Positions 16,335 to 24,390 of a stretch of DNA of 64,000 bases are shown here, piece after piece (positions within the stretch are counted from its first letter, which is position 1; every line of letters begins with the position of its first letter). Origin of the DNA: Variovorax sp. J22G73 (lineage in GTDB: Bacteria; Pseudomonadota; Gammaproteobacteria; Burkholderiales; Burkholderiaceae_C). The DNA lies in assembly GCF_030317035.1 (NCBI RefSeq), contig NZ_JASZYK010000003.1:186001-250000 (forward strand), read 5' to 3'. Position numbers and translations under genes: made by a program. The notes under the pieces were generated by a model. That model was not told the DNA's origin. It made no database searches and saw nothing but the letters and a program-made list of their open reading frames with translations.

Positions 16335-17540
16335 TCAGAAGGCGTCGCCGGGCACGCGCACCCAGCCTTCCATCAGCACGCGCGCGCTGCGGCTCATCAC
16401 GGCCTTGGTCACCTGCCATTGGCCGTCGACCTGCGCCGCCTGCGCGCCCACGCGCAAGGTGCCCGACGGGTGGCCGAAGCGCACGGCCGTGCGCTCGCCG
16501 CCGCCGGCCGCCAGGTTCACCAGCGTGCCCGGAATGGCGGCCGCGGTGCCGATGGCCACGGCCGCCGTGCCCATCATGGCGTGGTGCAGCTTGCCCATCG
16601 ACAGCGCGCGCACCAGCAGGTCGACATCGCCGGCGGCCACCGGCTTGCCGCTGGAGGCGGTGTAGCCGGCGGGGCGCGCCACGAAGGCCACCTTGGGCGT
16701 GTGCTGCCGGCCGGCCGCCTCCTCGATGCTTTTGATGAGCCCCATGCGCAGCGCGCCGTGCGCGCGAATGGCCTCGAACCTGGCGAGGGCCGCCGGGTCG
16801 CTGTTGATCGCGTCCTGCAGCTCGGTGCCGGTGTAGCCGATGGCCTCGGCGTTCACGAAGATGGTGGGAATGCCGGCGTTGATCATCGTCGCCTGCAGCG
16901 TGCCGACGCCCGGCACCTCGAGCGCATCGACGAGCTGGCCGGTGGGGAACATCGCGCCGCCGCCACTGCCGCTGCCATTGCCTTCTTCTTCCGCGGCGGG
17001 GTCCATGAACTCCAGCTGCACCTCGGCCGCGGCGAAGGTCACGCCGTCGAGTTCGAAGTCGCCGGTTTCCTGCACCGCGCCGCCCGCCATGGGCACGTGC
17101 GCGACGATGGTCTTGCCGATGTTGGCCTGCCAGATGCGAACGACGGCCACGCCGTCGCGCGGCACGCGCTGCGCATCGACCAGGCCGTTGCTGATGGCGA
17201 AGGGGCCCACGGCCGCAGACAGGTTGCCGCAGTTGCCGCTCCAGTCGACAAAGGCCTGGTCGATGGACACTTGGCCGAACAGGTAGTCCACGTCGTGGCC
17301 AGGCCTGTCGCTTTTCGAGAGGATCACGGCCTTGCTGGTGCTCGACGTGGCGGCGCCCATGCCGTCGATCTGCTTGCCGTAGGGGTCGGGGCTGCCGATG
17401 ACGCGCAGCAGCAGCGCGTCGCGCGCACGGCCCGGCACCTGGGCGGCGGCGGGCAGGTCTTGCAGGCGAAAGAAAACGCCCTTGCTGGTGCCGCCGCGCA
17501 TGTAGGTGGCGGGAATCTTGATTTGGGGTGCGAAGGCCAT
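16335..17540 (-). CDS. prpF: 2-methylaconitate cis-trans isomerase
   Basis: The 401-residue PrpF family protein has the hallmark N-terminus KIPATYMRGGTSKGVFF and the IVDWSGNCGNLSAAVGPFAI-like segment with the conserved cysteine, then FVARPAGY near the C-terminal half. PrpF isomerises the 2-methylaconitate made by AcnD so that hydration can proceed to 2-methylisocitrate. It occurs with AcnD rather than PrpD, as here. The gene sits 37 bases downstream of acnD in the same operon. Start ATG at 17540 begins directly before the conserved MRGGTSKG region. Confidence 0.93.
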   Translation of the reverse strand: MAFAPQIKIPATYMRGGTSKGVFFRLQDLPAAAQVPGRARDALLLRVIGSPDPYGKQIDGMGAATSSTSKAVILSKSDRPGHDVDYLFGQVSIDQAFVDWSGNCGNLSAAVGPFAISNGLVDAQRVPRDGVAVVRIWQANIGKTIVAHVPMAGGAVQETGDFELDGVTFAAAEVQLEFMDPAAEEEGNGSGSGGGAMFPTGQLVDALEVPGVGTLQATMINAGIPTIFVNAEAIGYTGTELQDAINSDPAALARFEAIRAHGALRMGLIKSIEEAAGRQHTPKVAFVARPAGYTASSGKPVAAGDVDLLVRALSMGKLHHAMMGTAAVAIGTAAAIPGTLVNLAAGGGERTAVRFGHPSGTLRVGAQAAQVDGQWQVTKAVMSRSARVLMEGWVRVPGDAF

Positions 17541-17577
17541 GGGGAGGGTTCCGTTGCGTTCTGTGGCGTTCTATGGA

Positions 17578-20178
17578 TCAGGCGGTCACGGCGGTGGTCG
17601 ATGCGAGAAAGTCCTGCGCAAAGCGCTGCAGCACGCCGCCCGCTTCGTAGATCGACACCTCTTCCGCGGTGTCGAGGCGGCAGGTCATGGGCACGGCCAG
17701 CCGCTCGCCGTTGCGCCGGTGAACCACCAGCGTGAGGTCGGCGCGCGCCTGGGGCTTGCCGGCCACGTCATAGGTCTCGGTGCCGTCCAGGCCCAGCGTG
17801 AGGCGGTCGGTGCCGGGCTTGAACTCCAGCGGCAGCACGCCCATGCCGATGAGGTTGGTGCGGTGGATGCGCTCGAAGCCCTCGGCCGCGATGGCTTCCA
17901 CGCCCGCGAGCCGCACGCCCTTGGCGGCCCAGTCGCGCGACGAGCCCTGGCCGTAGTCGGCACCCGCCACGATGATGAGCGGCTGCTTGCGCAGCATGTA
18001 GGTCTCGATGGCCTCCCACATGCGCATCACCCGGCCTTCGGGCTCCACGCGCGCCAGCGAGCCCGCTTGCACCGTGCCATCGGCCTTGCGCACCATTTCG
18101 TTCTTCAGCGTGGGGTTGGCGAAGGTGGCGCGCTGCGCGGTGAGGTGGTCGCCGCGGTGGGTGGCGTACGAGTTGAAGTCTTCCTCGGGCAGGCCCATCT
18201 TGTGCAGGTACTCGCCGGCCGCGCTGTCCAGCAGGATTGCGTTCGACGGCGACAGGTGGTCGGTGGTGATGTTGTCGGGCAGCAGCGCCAGCGGGTGCAT
18301 GCCCTTGAGCGTGCGCTCGCCGGCCAGCGCGCCTTCCCAGTAGGGCGGGCGGCGAATGTAGGTCGACGCGGCGCGCCAGTCGTACAGCGGCGCCACCTGC
18401 TCGCCCGTGTCGGGCTGAATCGCGAACATCGGCTCGTACACCTGGCGAAAGTGCGCGGGCTTCACGCTGGCCTTGACGATGGCGTCGATTTCCTCGTCGT
18501 CGGGCCAGATGTCTTTCAGGCGGATCTCCTTGCCGTCGACCACCGTCAGCACGTCCTTCTCGATGTCGAAGCGCACCGTGCCCGCGATGGCATAGGCCAC
18601 CACCAGCGGCGGCGACGCGAGAAACGCCTGCTTCGCATACGGGTGGATGCGGCCGTCGAAGTTGCGGTTGCCCGAGAGCACCGCGGTGGCGTACAGGTCG
18701 CGCTCCACGATCTCTTGCTGGATGACCGGGTCCAGCGCGCCCGACATGCCGTTGCACGAGGTGCAGGCATAGGCCACCACGCCGAAGCCGAGCTGCTCCA
18801 GCTCGCCCATCAGCCCGGCCTCCTGCAGGTACAGCGTGACGGCCTTGGAGCCGGGCGCCAGCGATGTCTTCACCCACGGCTTGCGCACGAGGCCCACGCG
18901 GTTGGCGTTGCGCGCCAGCAGGCCGGCCGCGATCACGTTGCGCGGGTTGCTGGTGTTGGTGCAGCTGGTAATGGCCGCGATGATGACGGCGCCGTCGGGC
19001 ATGCGGCCCGGCTCGTCTTTCCACGGCGCGGCAATGCCGCGCGCCGCGAGCTCGGTGGTGGCCACGCGCGCATGCGGGTTCGACGGGCCGGCCATGTTGC
19101 GCACCACCGTCGACAGGTCGAACTGCAGCACGCGCTCGTACACCGCGTGCTCCAGCGCATCGGCCCACAGGCCGGTGTGCTTCGCATAGGTTTCGACCAG
19201 GCGCACCTGCGCGTCGTCGCGGCCCGTGAGGCGCAGGTAGTCGATGGTCTGCGAATCGATGGCGAACATGGCGGCGGTGGCGCCGTATTCGGGCGCCATG
19301 TTCGAGATGGTCGCGCGGTCGCCCAGCGTGAGGCTCGATGCACCCGTGCCGTGGAACTCCAGGTACGCGCCCACCACCTTCTGCTGGCGCAGGAACTCGG
19401 TCAGCGCCAGCACCACGTCGGTGGCCGTGATGCCGGGCTGCGGCCGGCCCGCGAGCTTCACGCCCACGATGACGGGCAGCCGCATCCACGAGGCGCGCCC
19501 CAGCATCACGTTCTCGGCCTCCAGCCCGCCCACGCCGATGGCGACCACGCCCAGCGCGTCGACATGCGGCGTGTGGCTGTCGGTGCCCACCAGCGTGTCG
19601 GGGAAAGCCACGCCCTCTTGCGCATGCACTACGGGCGACATCCGCTCCAGGTTGATCTGGTGCATGATCCCGTTCCCCGGCGGTATCACCTCCATGTTCT
19701 TGAAGGCGCGCCTGGTCCATTCGATGAAGTGGAAGCGGTCTTCGTTGCGCCGGTCTTCGATGGCGCGGTTCTTCGCGAAGGCGTCGGGGTCGAAGCCGCC
19801 GCACTCCACCGACAGCGAATGGTCGACGATGAGCTGCACCGGCACCACCGGGTTCACCTGCGCGGGGTCGCCCCCCTGTTCGGCGATGGCGTCGCGCAGG
19901 CCGGCCAGGTCGACCAGCGCGGTCTGCCCCAGGATGTCGTGGCACACCACGCGCGCCGGAAACCACGGAAAGTCATGCTCGCGCTTGCGCTCCACGATCT
20001 GCGTGAGGCTCTGCGCCAGCAGCGCGGGGTCGCAGCGGCGCACCAGGTTCTCGGCGTGCACGCGCGAGGTGTAGGGCAGCGTGGCCCAGGCGCCGGCGCG
20101 CAGGGCCTCGACGGCCTCGCGCGCGTCGAAATAGTCCAGCAGCGTGCCGGGAAGGTTCTTGCGGTATTGGGTGTTCAT
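17578..20178 (-). CDS. acnD: Fe/S-dependent 2-methylisocitrate (2-methylcitrate) dehydratase AcnD
   Basis: The 866-residue aconitase-family protein converts 2-methylcitrate to 2-methylaconitate in the methylcitrate cycle. Conserved features are VLALTEFLRQQKVVGAYLEFHG, the cluster cysteines in TSCTNTSNPRNV and ACTSCNGMSG, and the swivel domain YGQGSSRDWAAKGVRLAGV with ERIHRTNLIGMGVLPLEF. Length matches AcnD (about 865). The start at 20178 (MNTQYRKNLPGT) is preferred over an in-frame ATG eight codons upstream. Pairing with prpF distinguishes it from a housekeeping AcnA. Confidence 0.92.
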   Translation of the reverse strand: MNTQYRKNLPGTLLDYFDAREAVEALRAGAWATLPYTSRVHAENLVRRCDPALLAQSLTQIVERKREHDFPWFPARVVCHDILGQTALVDLAGLRDAIAEQGGDPAQVNPVVPVQLIVDHSLSVECGGFDPDAFAKNRAIEDRRNEDRFHFIEWTRRAFKNMEVIPPGNGIMHQINLERMSPVVHAQEGVAFPDTLVGTDSHTPHVDALGVVAIGVGGLEAENVMLGRASWMRLPVIVGVKLAGRPQPGITATDVVLALTEFLRQQKVVGAYLEFHGTGASSLTLGDRATISNMAPEYGATAAMFAIDSQTIDYLRLTGRDDAQVRLVETYAKHTGLWADALEHAVYERVLQFDLSTVVRNMAGPSNPHARVATTELAARGIAAPWKDEPGRMPDGAVIIAAITSCTNTSNPRNVIAAGLLARNANRVGLVRKPWVKTSLAPGSKAVTLYLQEAGLMGELEQLGFGVVAYACTSCNGMSGALDPVIQQEIVERDLYATAVLSGNRNFDGRIHPYAKQAFLASPPLVVAYAIAGTVRFDIEKDVLTVVDGKEIRLKDIWPDDEEIDAIVKASVKPAHFRQVYEPMFAIQPDTGEQVAPLYDWRAASTYIRRPPYWEGALAGERTLKGMHPLALLPDNITTDHLSPSNAILLDSAAGEYLHKMGLPEEDFNSYATHRGDHLTAQRATFANPTLKNEMVRKADGTVQAGSLARVEPEGRVMRMWEAIETYMLRKQPLIIVAGADYGQGSSRDWAAKGVRLAGVEAIAAEGFERIHRTNLIGMGVLPLEFKPGTDRLTLGLDGTETYDVAGKPQARADLTLVVHRRNGERLAVPMTCRLDTAEEVSIYEAGGVLQRFAQDFLASTTAVTA

Positions 20179-20242
20179 GGGGCGTCTCGGGTCCCCATGC
20201 ACGGATGCGGCACGGGGCCTTGTGTGTCTTGTGCTTCGCTTT

Positions 20243-21436
20243 TTACTTCCGATCCTGGATCGGCGCGAACTTCAGGTCTTCCGGCCCGGTGTAGTTGGCG
20301 CTGGGCCGGATGATCTTGTTGTCGATGCGCTGCTCGATGATGTGCGCCGCCCAGCCCGAGGTGCGCGCAATGACAAACAGCGGCGTGAACATGGCCGTGG
20401 GCACGCCCATCATGTGGTAGCTCACGGCACTGAACCAGTCGAGGTTGGGGAACATCTTCTTGGCCTCCCACATCACGCCCTCCAGCCGCTCGGCAATGTC
20501 GAACATCTTGGTCGAGCCGGCCCCGTGCGACAGCGACTTCGCCACGCCCTTGATGACCACGTTGCGCGGGTCGCTCACCGTGTACACCGGGTGGCCGAAG
20601 CCGATGACCACTTCCTTGGCCTCCACGCGGCGGCGGATGTCGGCCTCGGCCTCGTCGGGCGAGTCGTAGCGCTTCTGGATCTCGAAGGCCACCTCGTTGG
20701 CGCCGCCGTGCTTGGGCCCGCGCAGCGCACCGATGGCGCCGGTGATGGCCGAGTGCATGTCCGAGCCGGTGCCGGCCACCACGCGCGCGGTGAAGGTCGA
20801 GGCGTTGAACTCGTGCTCGGCGTACAGGTTCAGCGAGGTGTGCATGGCGCGCTCCCACTCGGCGCCGGGCTTCTCGCCGTGCAGCAGGTGCAGGAAGTGC
20901 GCGCCGATGGAGTCGTCGTCGGTCTCCACGTCGATGCGCTTGCCCTGCGTGGACCAGTGGTACCAGTACAGCAGCATCGAGCCCAGCGAGGCCATGAGCC
21001 GGTCGGCGATGTCGCGCGCGCCGGGCACGTTGTGGTCGTCCTTCTCGGGCAGCATGCAGCCCAGCGAAGAAACGCCGGTGCGCATCACGTCCATCGGGTG
21101 GGCGCTGGCGGGCAGTTGCTCCAGCGACTCTTTCAGGCTGGCGGGCAGGCCGCGCATCGACTTGAGCTTGGCCTTGTAGGCGCGCAGCTCTGCGGCGGTG
21201 GGCAGCTTGCCGTGCACCAGGAGGTGGGCGATTTCCTCGAACTCGCAGACCTCGGCGATGTCCAGGATGTCGTAGCCGCGGTAGTGCAGGTCGTTGCCGG
21301 TGCGGCCCACCGTGCACAGCGCGGTGTTGCCGGCGGTGACGCCGGAGAGGGCGACGGATTTCTTGGGCTTGAAGCCGGTGCTGGCTGGGGTGGCAGTGTT
21401 GGCGGTGTTGGCGGTGGGGGTGGCGATGTCGTTCAT
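20243..21436 (-). CDS. prpC: 2-methylcitrate synthase
   Basis: The 397-residue citrate-synthase family enzyme condenses propionyl-CoA with oxaloacetate. Catalytic His residues are in GPKHGGANE and [13 protein letters not shown], with [13 protein letters not shown] and [13 protein letters not shown] typical of PrpC. The start ATG overlaps the thioesterase stop by four bases (ATGA). The first 20 residues ([14 protein letters not shown]) are a low-complexity tail produced by a 9-base repeat and precede the normal start of similarity, so the tail is probably disordered. The context with acnD, prpF and a PrpR-like regulator supports methylcitrate over citrate synthesis. Confidence 0.93.
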   Translation of the reverse strand: MNDIATPTANTANTATPASTGFKPKKSVALSGVTAGNTALCTVGRTGNDLHYRGYDILDIAEVCEFEEIAHLLVHGKLPTAAELRAYKAKLKSMRGLPASLKESLEQLPASAHPMDVMRTGVSSLGCMLPEKDDHNVPGARDIADRLMASLGSMLLYWYHWSTQGKRIDVETDDDSIGAHFLHLLHGEKPGAEWERAMHTSLNLYAEHEFNASTFTARVVAGTGSDMHSAITGAIGALRGPKHGGANEVAFEIQKRYDSPDEAEADIRRRVEAKEVVIGFGHPVYTVSDPRNVVIKGVAKSLSHGAGSTKMFDIAERLEGVMWEAKKMFPNLDWFSAVSYHMMGVPTAMFTPLFVIARTSGWAAHIIEQRIDNKIIRPSANYTGPEDLKFAPIQDRK

Positions 21437-21837
21437 GCTGCTTCCTTTTCTGTGTGCAGGTAGGCGCCGGGAATGCGCGCGGGCCGTCCGTTCTTGTCGA
21501 CGACCACCATCTCGAACAGCGACTGGAGCGCGGTGCGCGGCTCGCTCCCGAGCTGCTCGGCCGTGCCGCTCACGCACACGGTGAGCGAGCTGTGCCCGAC
21601 GCGGCTGACCCACGCGCGCAGCCGCAGCACGCTGCCCACCGGCACGGGGGCCAGGAACTGCGCGTCGCCGCAACGGGCCATCACCACGTCGGCCTTCGCG
21701 AACGCCCGCGCGGCCAGGAAGGCCGCCTTGGACATCAGCAGCAGGGCGTTGCCGCCGAACAGCGTGCCGTAGTGGTTGGCGTGCTCGGGGAACACGATGT
21801 CCGTGAGCTCGAGCGCGGTGGGTGGGTTCGTCGTCAT
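21433..21837 (-). CDS. Acyl-CoA thioesterase (hotdog fold)
   Basis: The 134-residue protein has the YciA/BFIT-type hotdog pattern: [35 protein letters not shown], with the [15 protein letters not shown] active-site motif, and [23 protein letters not shown]. It hydrolyses acyl-CoA thioesters in the cytoplasm. It is the first gene of the prp operon and its stop overlaps the prpC start, so it is probably co-translated with PrpC. A role in relieving propionyl-CoA or methylcitryl-CoA accumulation is plausible, though not established by the sequence. Confidence 0.86.
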   Translation of the reverse strand: MTTNPPTALELTDIVFPEHANHYGTLFGGNALLLMSKAAFLAARAFAKADVVMARCGDAQFLAPVPVGSVLRLRAWVSRVGHSSLTVCVSGTAEQLGSEPRTALQSLFEMVVVDKNGRPARIPGAYLHTEKEAA

Positions 21838-21842
21838 GGATT

Positions 21843-21931
21843 CGCAATTTACGCAATTGCGTGCCCATAATGAAGGGCTGAATTAGCCAATCATTGCGAA
21901 TGAAAAACGCGGGTTTTGCAAATATTGCAAA
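21843..21931. promoter_or_regulatory. Palindromic operator cluster between prp operon and prpR
   Basis: The divergent gap holds CGCAATT twice (21843-21849, 21852-21858), the second within the perfect palindrome CGCAATTGCG (21852-21861); ATTGCGAATG at 21893-21902; and TTTGCAAA (21915-21922) followed by ATTGCAAA (21924-21931). TTTGCAAA is the known core of RamB/PrpR-family sites in actinobacteria. These are likely binding sites of the divergent XRE-type regulator. Confidence 0.6.
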
Positions 21932-21971
21932 TTCTGGTTGTGAATTTCCGCCATTCGCCAGGAGCCTCACG

Positions 21972-23393
21972 ATGAGCAAGACTTTCATGGGCGTGCGCCT
22001 GCGCAAGCTGCGCGCCGAGCGCGGCATGACGCAGGTGGCGCTGGCCCAGGCGCTGGGCCTGTCGCCCAGCTACCTCAACCAGATGGAGCAGAACCAGCGC
22101 CCGCTCACCGTGGCCGTGCTGCTGAAAATAAGCCGCACCCTCGGCGTCGATGTGCAGCAGTTTTCCGAAGACGAGGAAGCACGCCTGGTCTCCAGCATGC
22201 GGGACGCATTGGCCGACAACCCCGGCGGCGAGACCGTGGCGCTGCCCGAGCTGCGCGAGGTGGCTTCGCAGATGCCCGCCGTGGCGCGCGCGCTGCTGGC
22301 GCTGCACCGCCGCCACCAGGAGGCCATGGAGCGCCTGGAGATCATGGGCGCCGAGCTGGGCGACGGGCGCGGCGACTTCTCGCGCACGCGGCCCATGCCC
22401 TTCGAGGTGGTGCGCGACTTTTTCTTCTCGCACCAGAACCATTTCGACCCGCTCGACACGGCCGCCGAAAAGCTCGCCGCCGAGGCGCGCGGCCACGGCG
22501 GGCCGCTGTCCGAATGGCTGCTGCAGCGGCTCATGAAGCAGCACGGCGTGCGCGTGGTGCCCACCGACGACGACGCCGTCGACAGCCAGCGCCGCTACGA
22601 CCCGACCAGCCGCGTGCTGCGCCTGTCGGGCAGCCTGGAGCCGGGGCAGCAGGCGTTCCAGCTGGCCACGCAGCTCGCGCTGCTGGAGCAGACCGCGCTC
22701 ATCGAGTCATTGGTGGAAAGCGCCCGCTTCGGCGACGTGCCCGCGCATGCGCTGGCCCGCATCGGCCTGGCCAACTACTTCGCGGGCGCCATGCTGCTGC
22801 CATACGGCCTCTTCCTGAACGCCGCGGAAACGCTGCGCTACGACATCGACTTGCTGGCGCGGCGCTTCGGCGTGGGCTTCGAGACCATCTGCCACCGGCT
22901 GAGCACGCTGCAGCGCCCGGGCGCGCCGGGCGTGCCCTTCTTCTTCATCCGGGTGGACCGGGCGGGCAACATCTCGAAGCGGCAGTCGGCCACGCACTTT
23001 CACTTTTCGAAGACCGGCGGCACCTGCCCGCTGTGGAACGTGTACGAGGCCTTCGCGCAGCCCGGGCGCATCCTGCGGCAGCTCGCGCGCATGCCCGACG
23101 GGCGCACCTACCTGTGGGTGGCGCGCACCGTGTCGCACGGCCAGCGCGGTTTCGCCTCGCCGAGCAAGACTTTCTCCATCGGGCTGGGCTGCGACATCCG
23201 CCATGCGTCCCGGCTCATCTACGCCAAGGGGCTCGACCTGGCCGACCAGGAGGTGCCCACGCCCATCGGCATGGGCTGCAAGGTGTGCGAGCGCGACGCC
23301 TGCCCGCAGCGCGCGTTCCCGTTCATCGGCCGGCCGCTGGACGTGAACGAGAACGAAAGCCGGTTCACGCCGTACGCGGTGGCGGACGCCTGA
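21972..23393 (+). CDS. prpR: XRE-type short-chain fatty-acyl transcriptional regulator (PrpR/RamB-like)
   Basis: The 473-residue protein has an N-terminal XRE helix-turn-helix (residues 5-62, [36 protein letters not shown]), a central ImmA/IrrE-like domain ([16 protein letters not shown], lacking a clear HEXXH) and a C-terminal DUF2083-like region rich in cysteines ([30 protein letters not shown]). In mycobacterial PrpR this region binds acyl-CoA and a 4Fe-4S cluster. The divergent position beside prpC/acnD/prpF makes it the likely local regulator. Start ATG at 21972 leaves the operator region outside the gene. It is not related to the sigma-54 PrpR of enterobacteria. Confidence 0.88.
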   Translation: MSKTFMGVRLRKLRAERGMTQVALAQALGLSPSYLNQMEQNQRPLTVAVLLKISRTLGVDVQQFSEDEEARLVSSMRDALADNPGGETVALPELREVASQMPAVARALLALHRRHQEAMERLEIMGAELGDGRGDFSRTRPMPFEVVRDFFFSHQNHFDPLDTAAEKLAAEARGHGGPLSEWLLQRLMKQHGVRVVPTDDDAVDSQRRYDPTSRVLRLSGSLEPGQQAFQLATQLALLEQTALIESLVESARFGDVPAHALARIGLANYFAGAMLLPYGLFLNAAETLRYDIDLLARRFGVGFETICHRLSTLQRPGAPGVPFFFIRVDRAGNISKRQSATHFHFSKTGGTCPLWNVYEAFAQPGRILRQLARMPDGRTYLWVARTVSHGQRGFASPSKTFSIGLGCDIRHASRLIYAKGLDLADQEVPTPIGMGCKVCERDACPQRAFPFIGRPLDVNENESRFTPYAVADA

Positions 23394-23412
23394 GGGCGTG
23401 TGGCCCGGCGCC

Positions 23413-23443
23413 ACCAAAAAAACAGCCCGCACAAGGCGGGCTG
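23413..23443 (-). terminator. Intrinsic terminator oriented to the minus strand
   Basis: CAGCCCGC at 23423-23430 pairs with GCGGGCTG at 23436-23443 around a 5-base loop. Seven A residues precede it on the plus strand, giving a seven-T tail on the minus strand. No minus-strand gene ends here; the nearest upstream minus gene ends at 24391. It may stop antisense transcription before it enters prpR. Confidence 0.65.
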
Positions 23444-23553
23444 AATGGCCCCGATCTCGCAAAGGGCCTGTGGAGGGAGGTGTCCGCCGGAGGAATCAAG
23501 CGGACAAGGCAATGATGGCGACCAAATTGGGAGACTTTGTGGAGGGGCTCGCG

Positions 23554-23576
23554 GTTTTGCGTTTGCGTTTGCGTTC
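23554..23576. repeat. 6-base tandem repeat (GTTTGC)
   Basis: GTTTTGC is followed by two exact GTTTGC units and a partial GTTC. It lies 53 bases upstream of the SDR start codon. Confidence 0.6.
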
Positions 23577-23628
23577 TCGGGGGCTGTCTACACTGCGGGC
23601 CGACGTTTTTTTCCATCCACATTCACCC

Positions 23629-24348
23629 ATGACCTACCAGGCAGGACTCTTCAACGGCAAGCGCGCCCTCGTCGCCGGCGGCACGCAGGGCATCGGCGCG
23701 GTCATCGCCAACCACCTGGCCGCGCTCGGCGCGCAGGTGACGGCGCTCGGGCGCAGCGGCGGCGACGGCACGCTCGACGCGGCGGTCGACATCAGGTCGG
23801 CCGACATCTCGTCGTCCGACAGCCTGGCCGCGGCGCTGGCGGACATCGACCGGCTGGACATCGTCTTCAACTGCGCGGGCATCCTGCAGCGCGGCGCCGA
23901 GCACGACATCGAGGTGTTCGAGAAGGTGCTGGCCGTGAACCTCACCGGCACCATGCGCGTGTGCGGCGCCACGCGCGAGCGGCTGAAGGCCAGCAAGGGC
24001 TGCATCGTGAACACGGCGTCGATGCTGAGCTTCTTCGGCGGCGGCCTGGTGCCGGGCTACGCGGCGAGCAAGGGCGGCGTGGCGCAGCTCACCAAGTCGC
24101 TGGCCATCGCCTACGCGGCCGACGGCATCCGCGTGAACGCGGTGGCACCCGGCTGGATCGCCACCCCGATGACGCAAGCGCTGCAGGACGACCCCGCGCG
24201 CGCCGGCCCCATCCTCGCGCGCACGCCGCTGGGCCGCTGGGGCACGCCCGACGACGTGGCGCGCGCGGCCGTGTTCCTGTGCACGCCGGCGGCGTCTTTC
24301 ATGACCGGGGTCATCCTGCCGGTGGACGGCGGGTACATGGTGAGTTGA
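23629..24348 (+). CDS. SDR-family NAD(P)-dependent oxidoreductase
   Basis: The 239-residue classical short-chain dehydrogenase shows GGTQGIG (residues 17-23, cofactor binding), NCAG, the catalytic TASM serine and YAASK Tyr-Lys pair, and the NAVAPGWIATPM segment. The ATG at 23629 begins immediately before the Rossmann fold; a longer open frame starts at 23398 but would overlap the upstream hairpin and has no similarity. The substrate is unknown. It stands alone between prpR and a convergent PepSY gene, so context gives no pathway. Confidence 0.87.
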   Translation: MTYQAGLFNGKRALVAGGTQGIGAVIANHLAALGAQVTALGRSGGDGTLDAAVDIRSADISSSDSLAAALADIDRLDIVFNCAGILQRGAEHDIEVFEKVLAVNLTGTMRVCGATRERLKASKGCIVNTASMLSFFGGGLVPGYAASKGGVAQLTKSLAIAYAADGIRVNAVAPGWIATPMTQALQDDPARAGPILARTPLGRWGTPDDVARAAVFLCTPAASFMTGVILPVDGGYMVS

Positions 24349-24354
24349 GGGCAG

Positions 24355-24388
24355 GGGGCCTTCGTCGGCCTCTCTTTCTCTCTCTCTC
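24355..24388 (+). terminator. Probable terminator after the SDR gene
   Basis: A six-pair stem (GGGGCC with GGCCTC, one G-T pair) closes a TTCGTC loop and is followed by a pyrimidine tract rich in T and C. It lies between convergent stops. Confidence 0.4.
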
Positions 24389-24390
24389 GG

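Noticed and set aside
17506..20313. A 935-codon plus-strand frame opposite acnD
   Set aside because: No recognisable motif, biased composition; the minus strand encodes a full aconitase-family protein.
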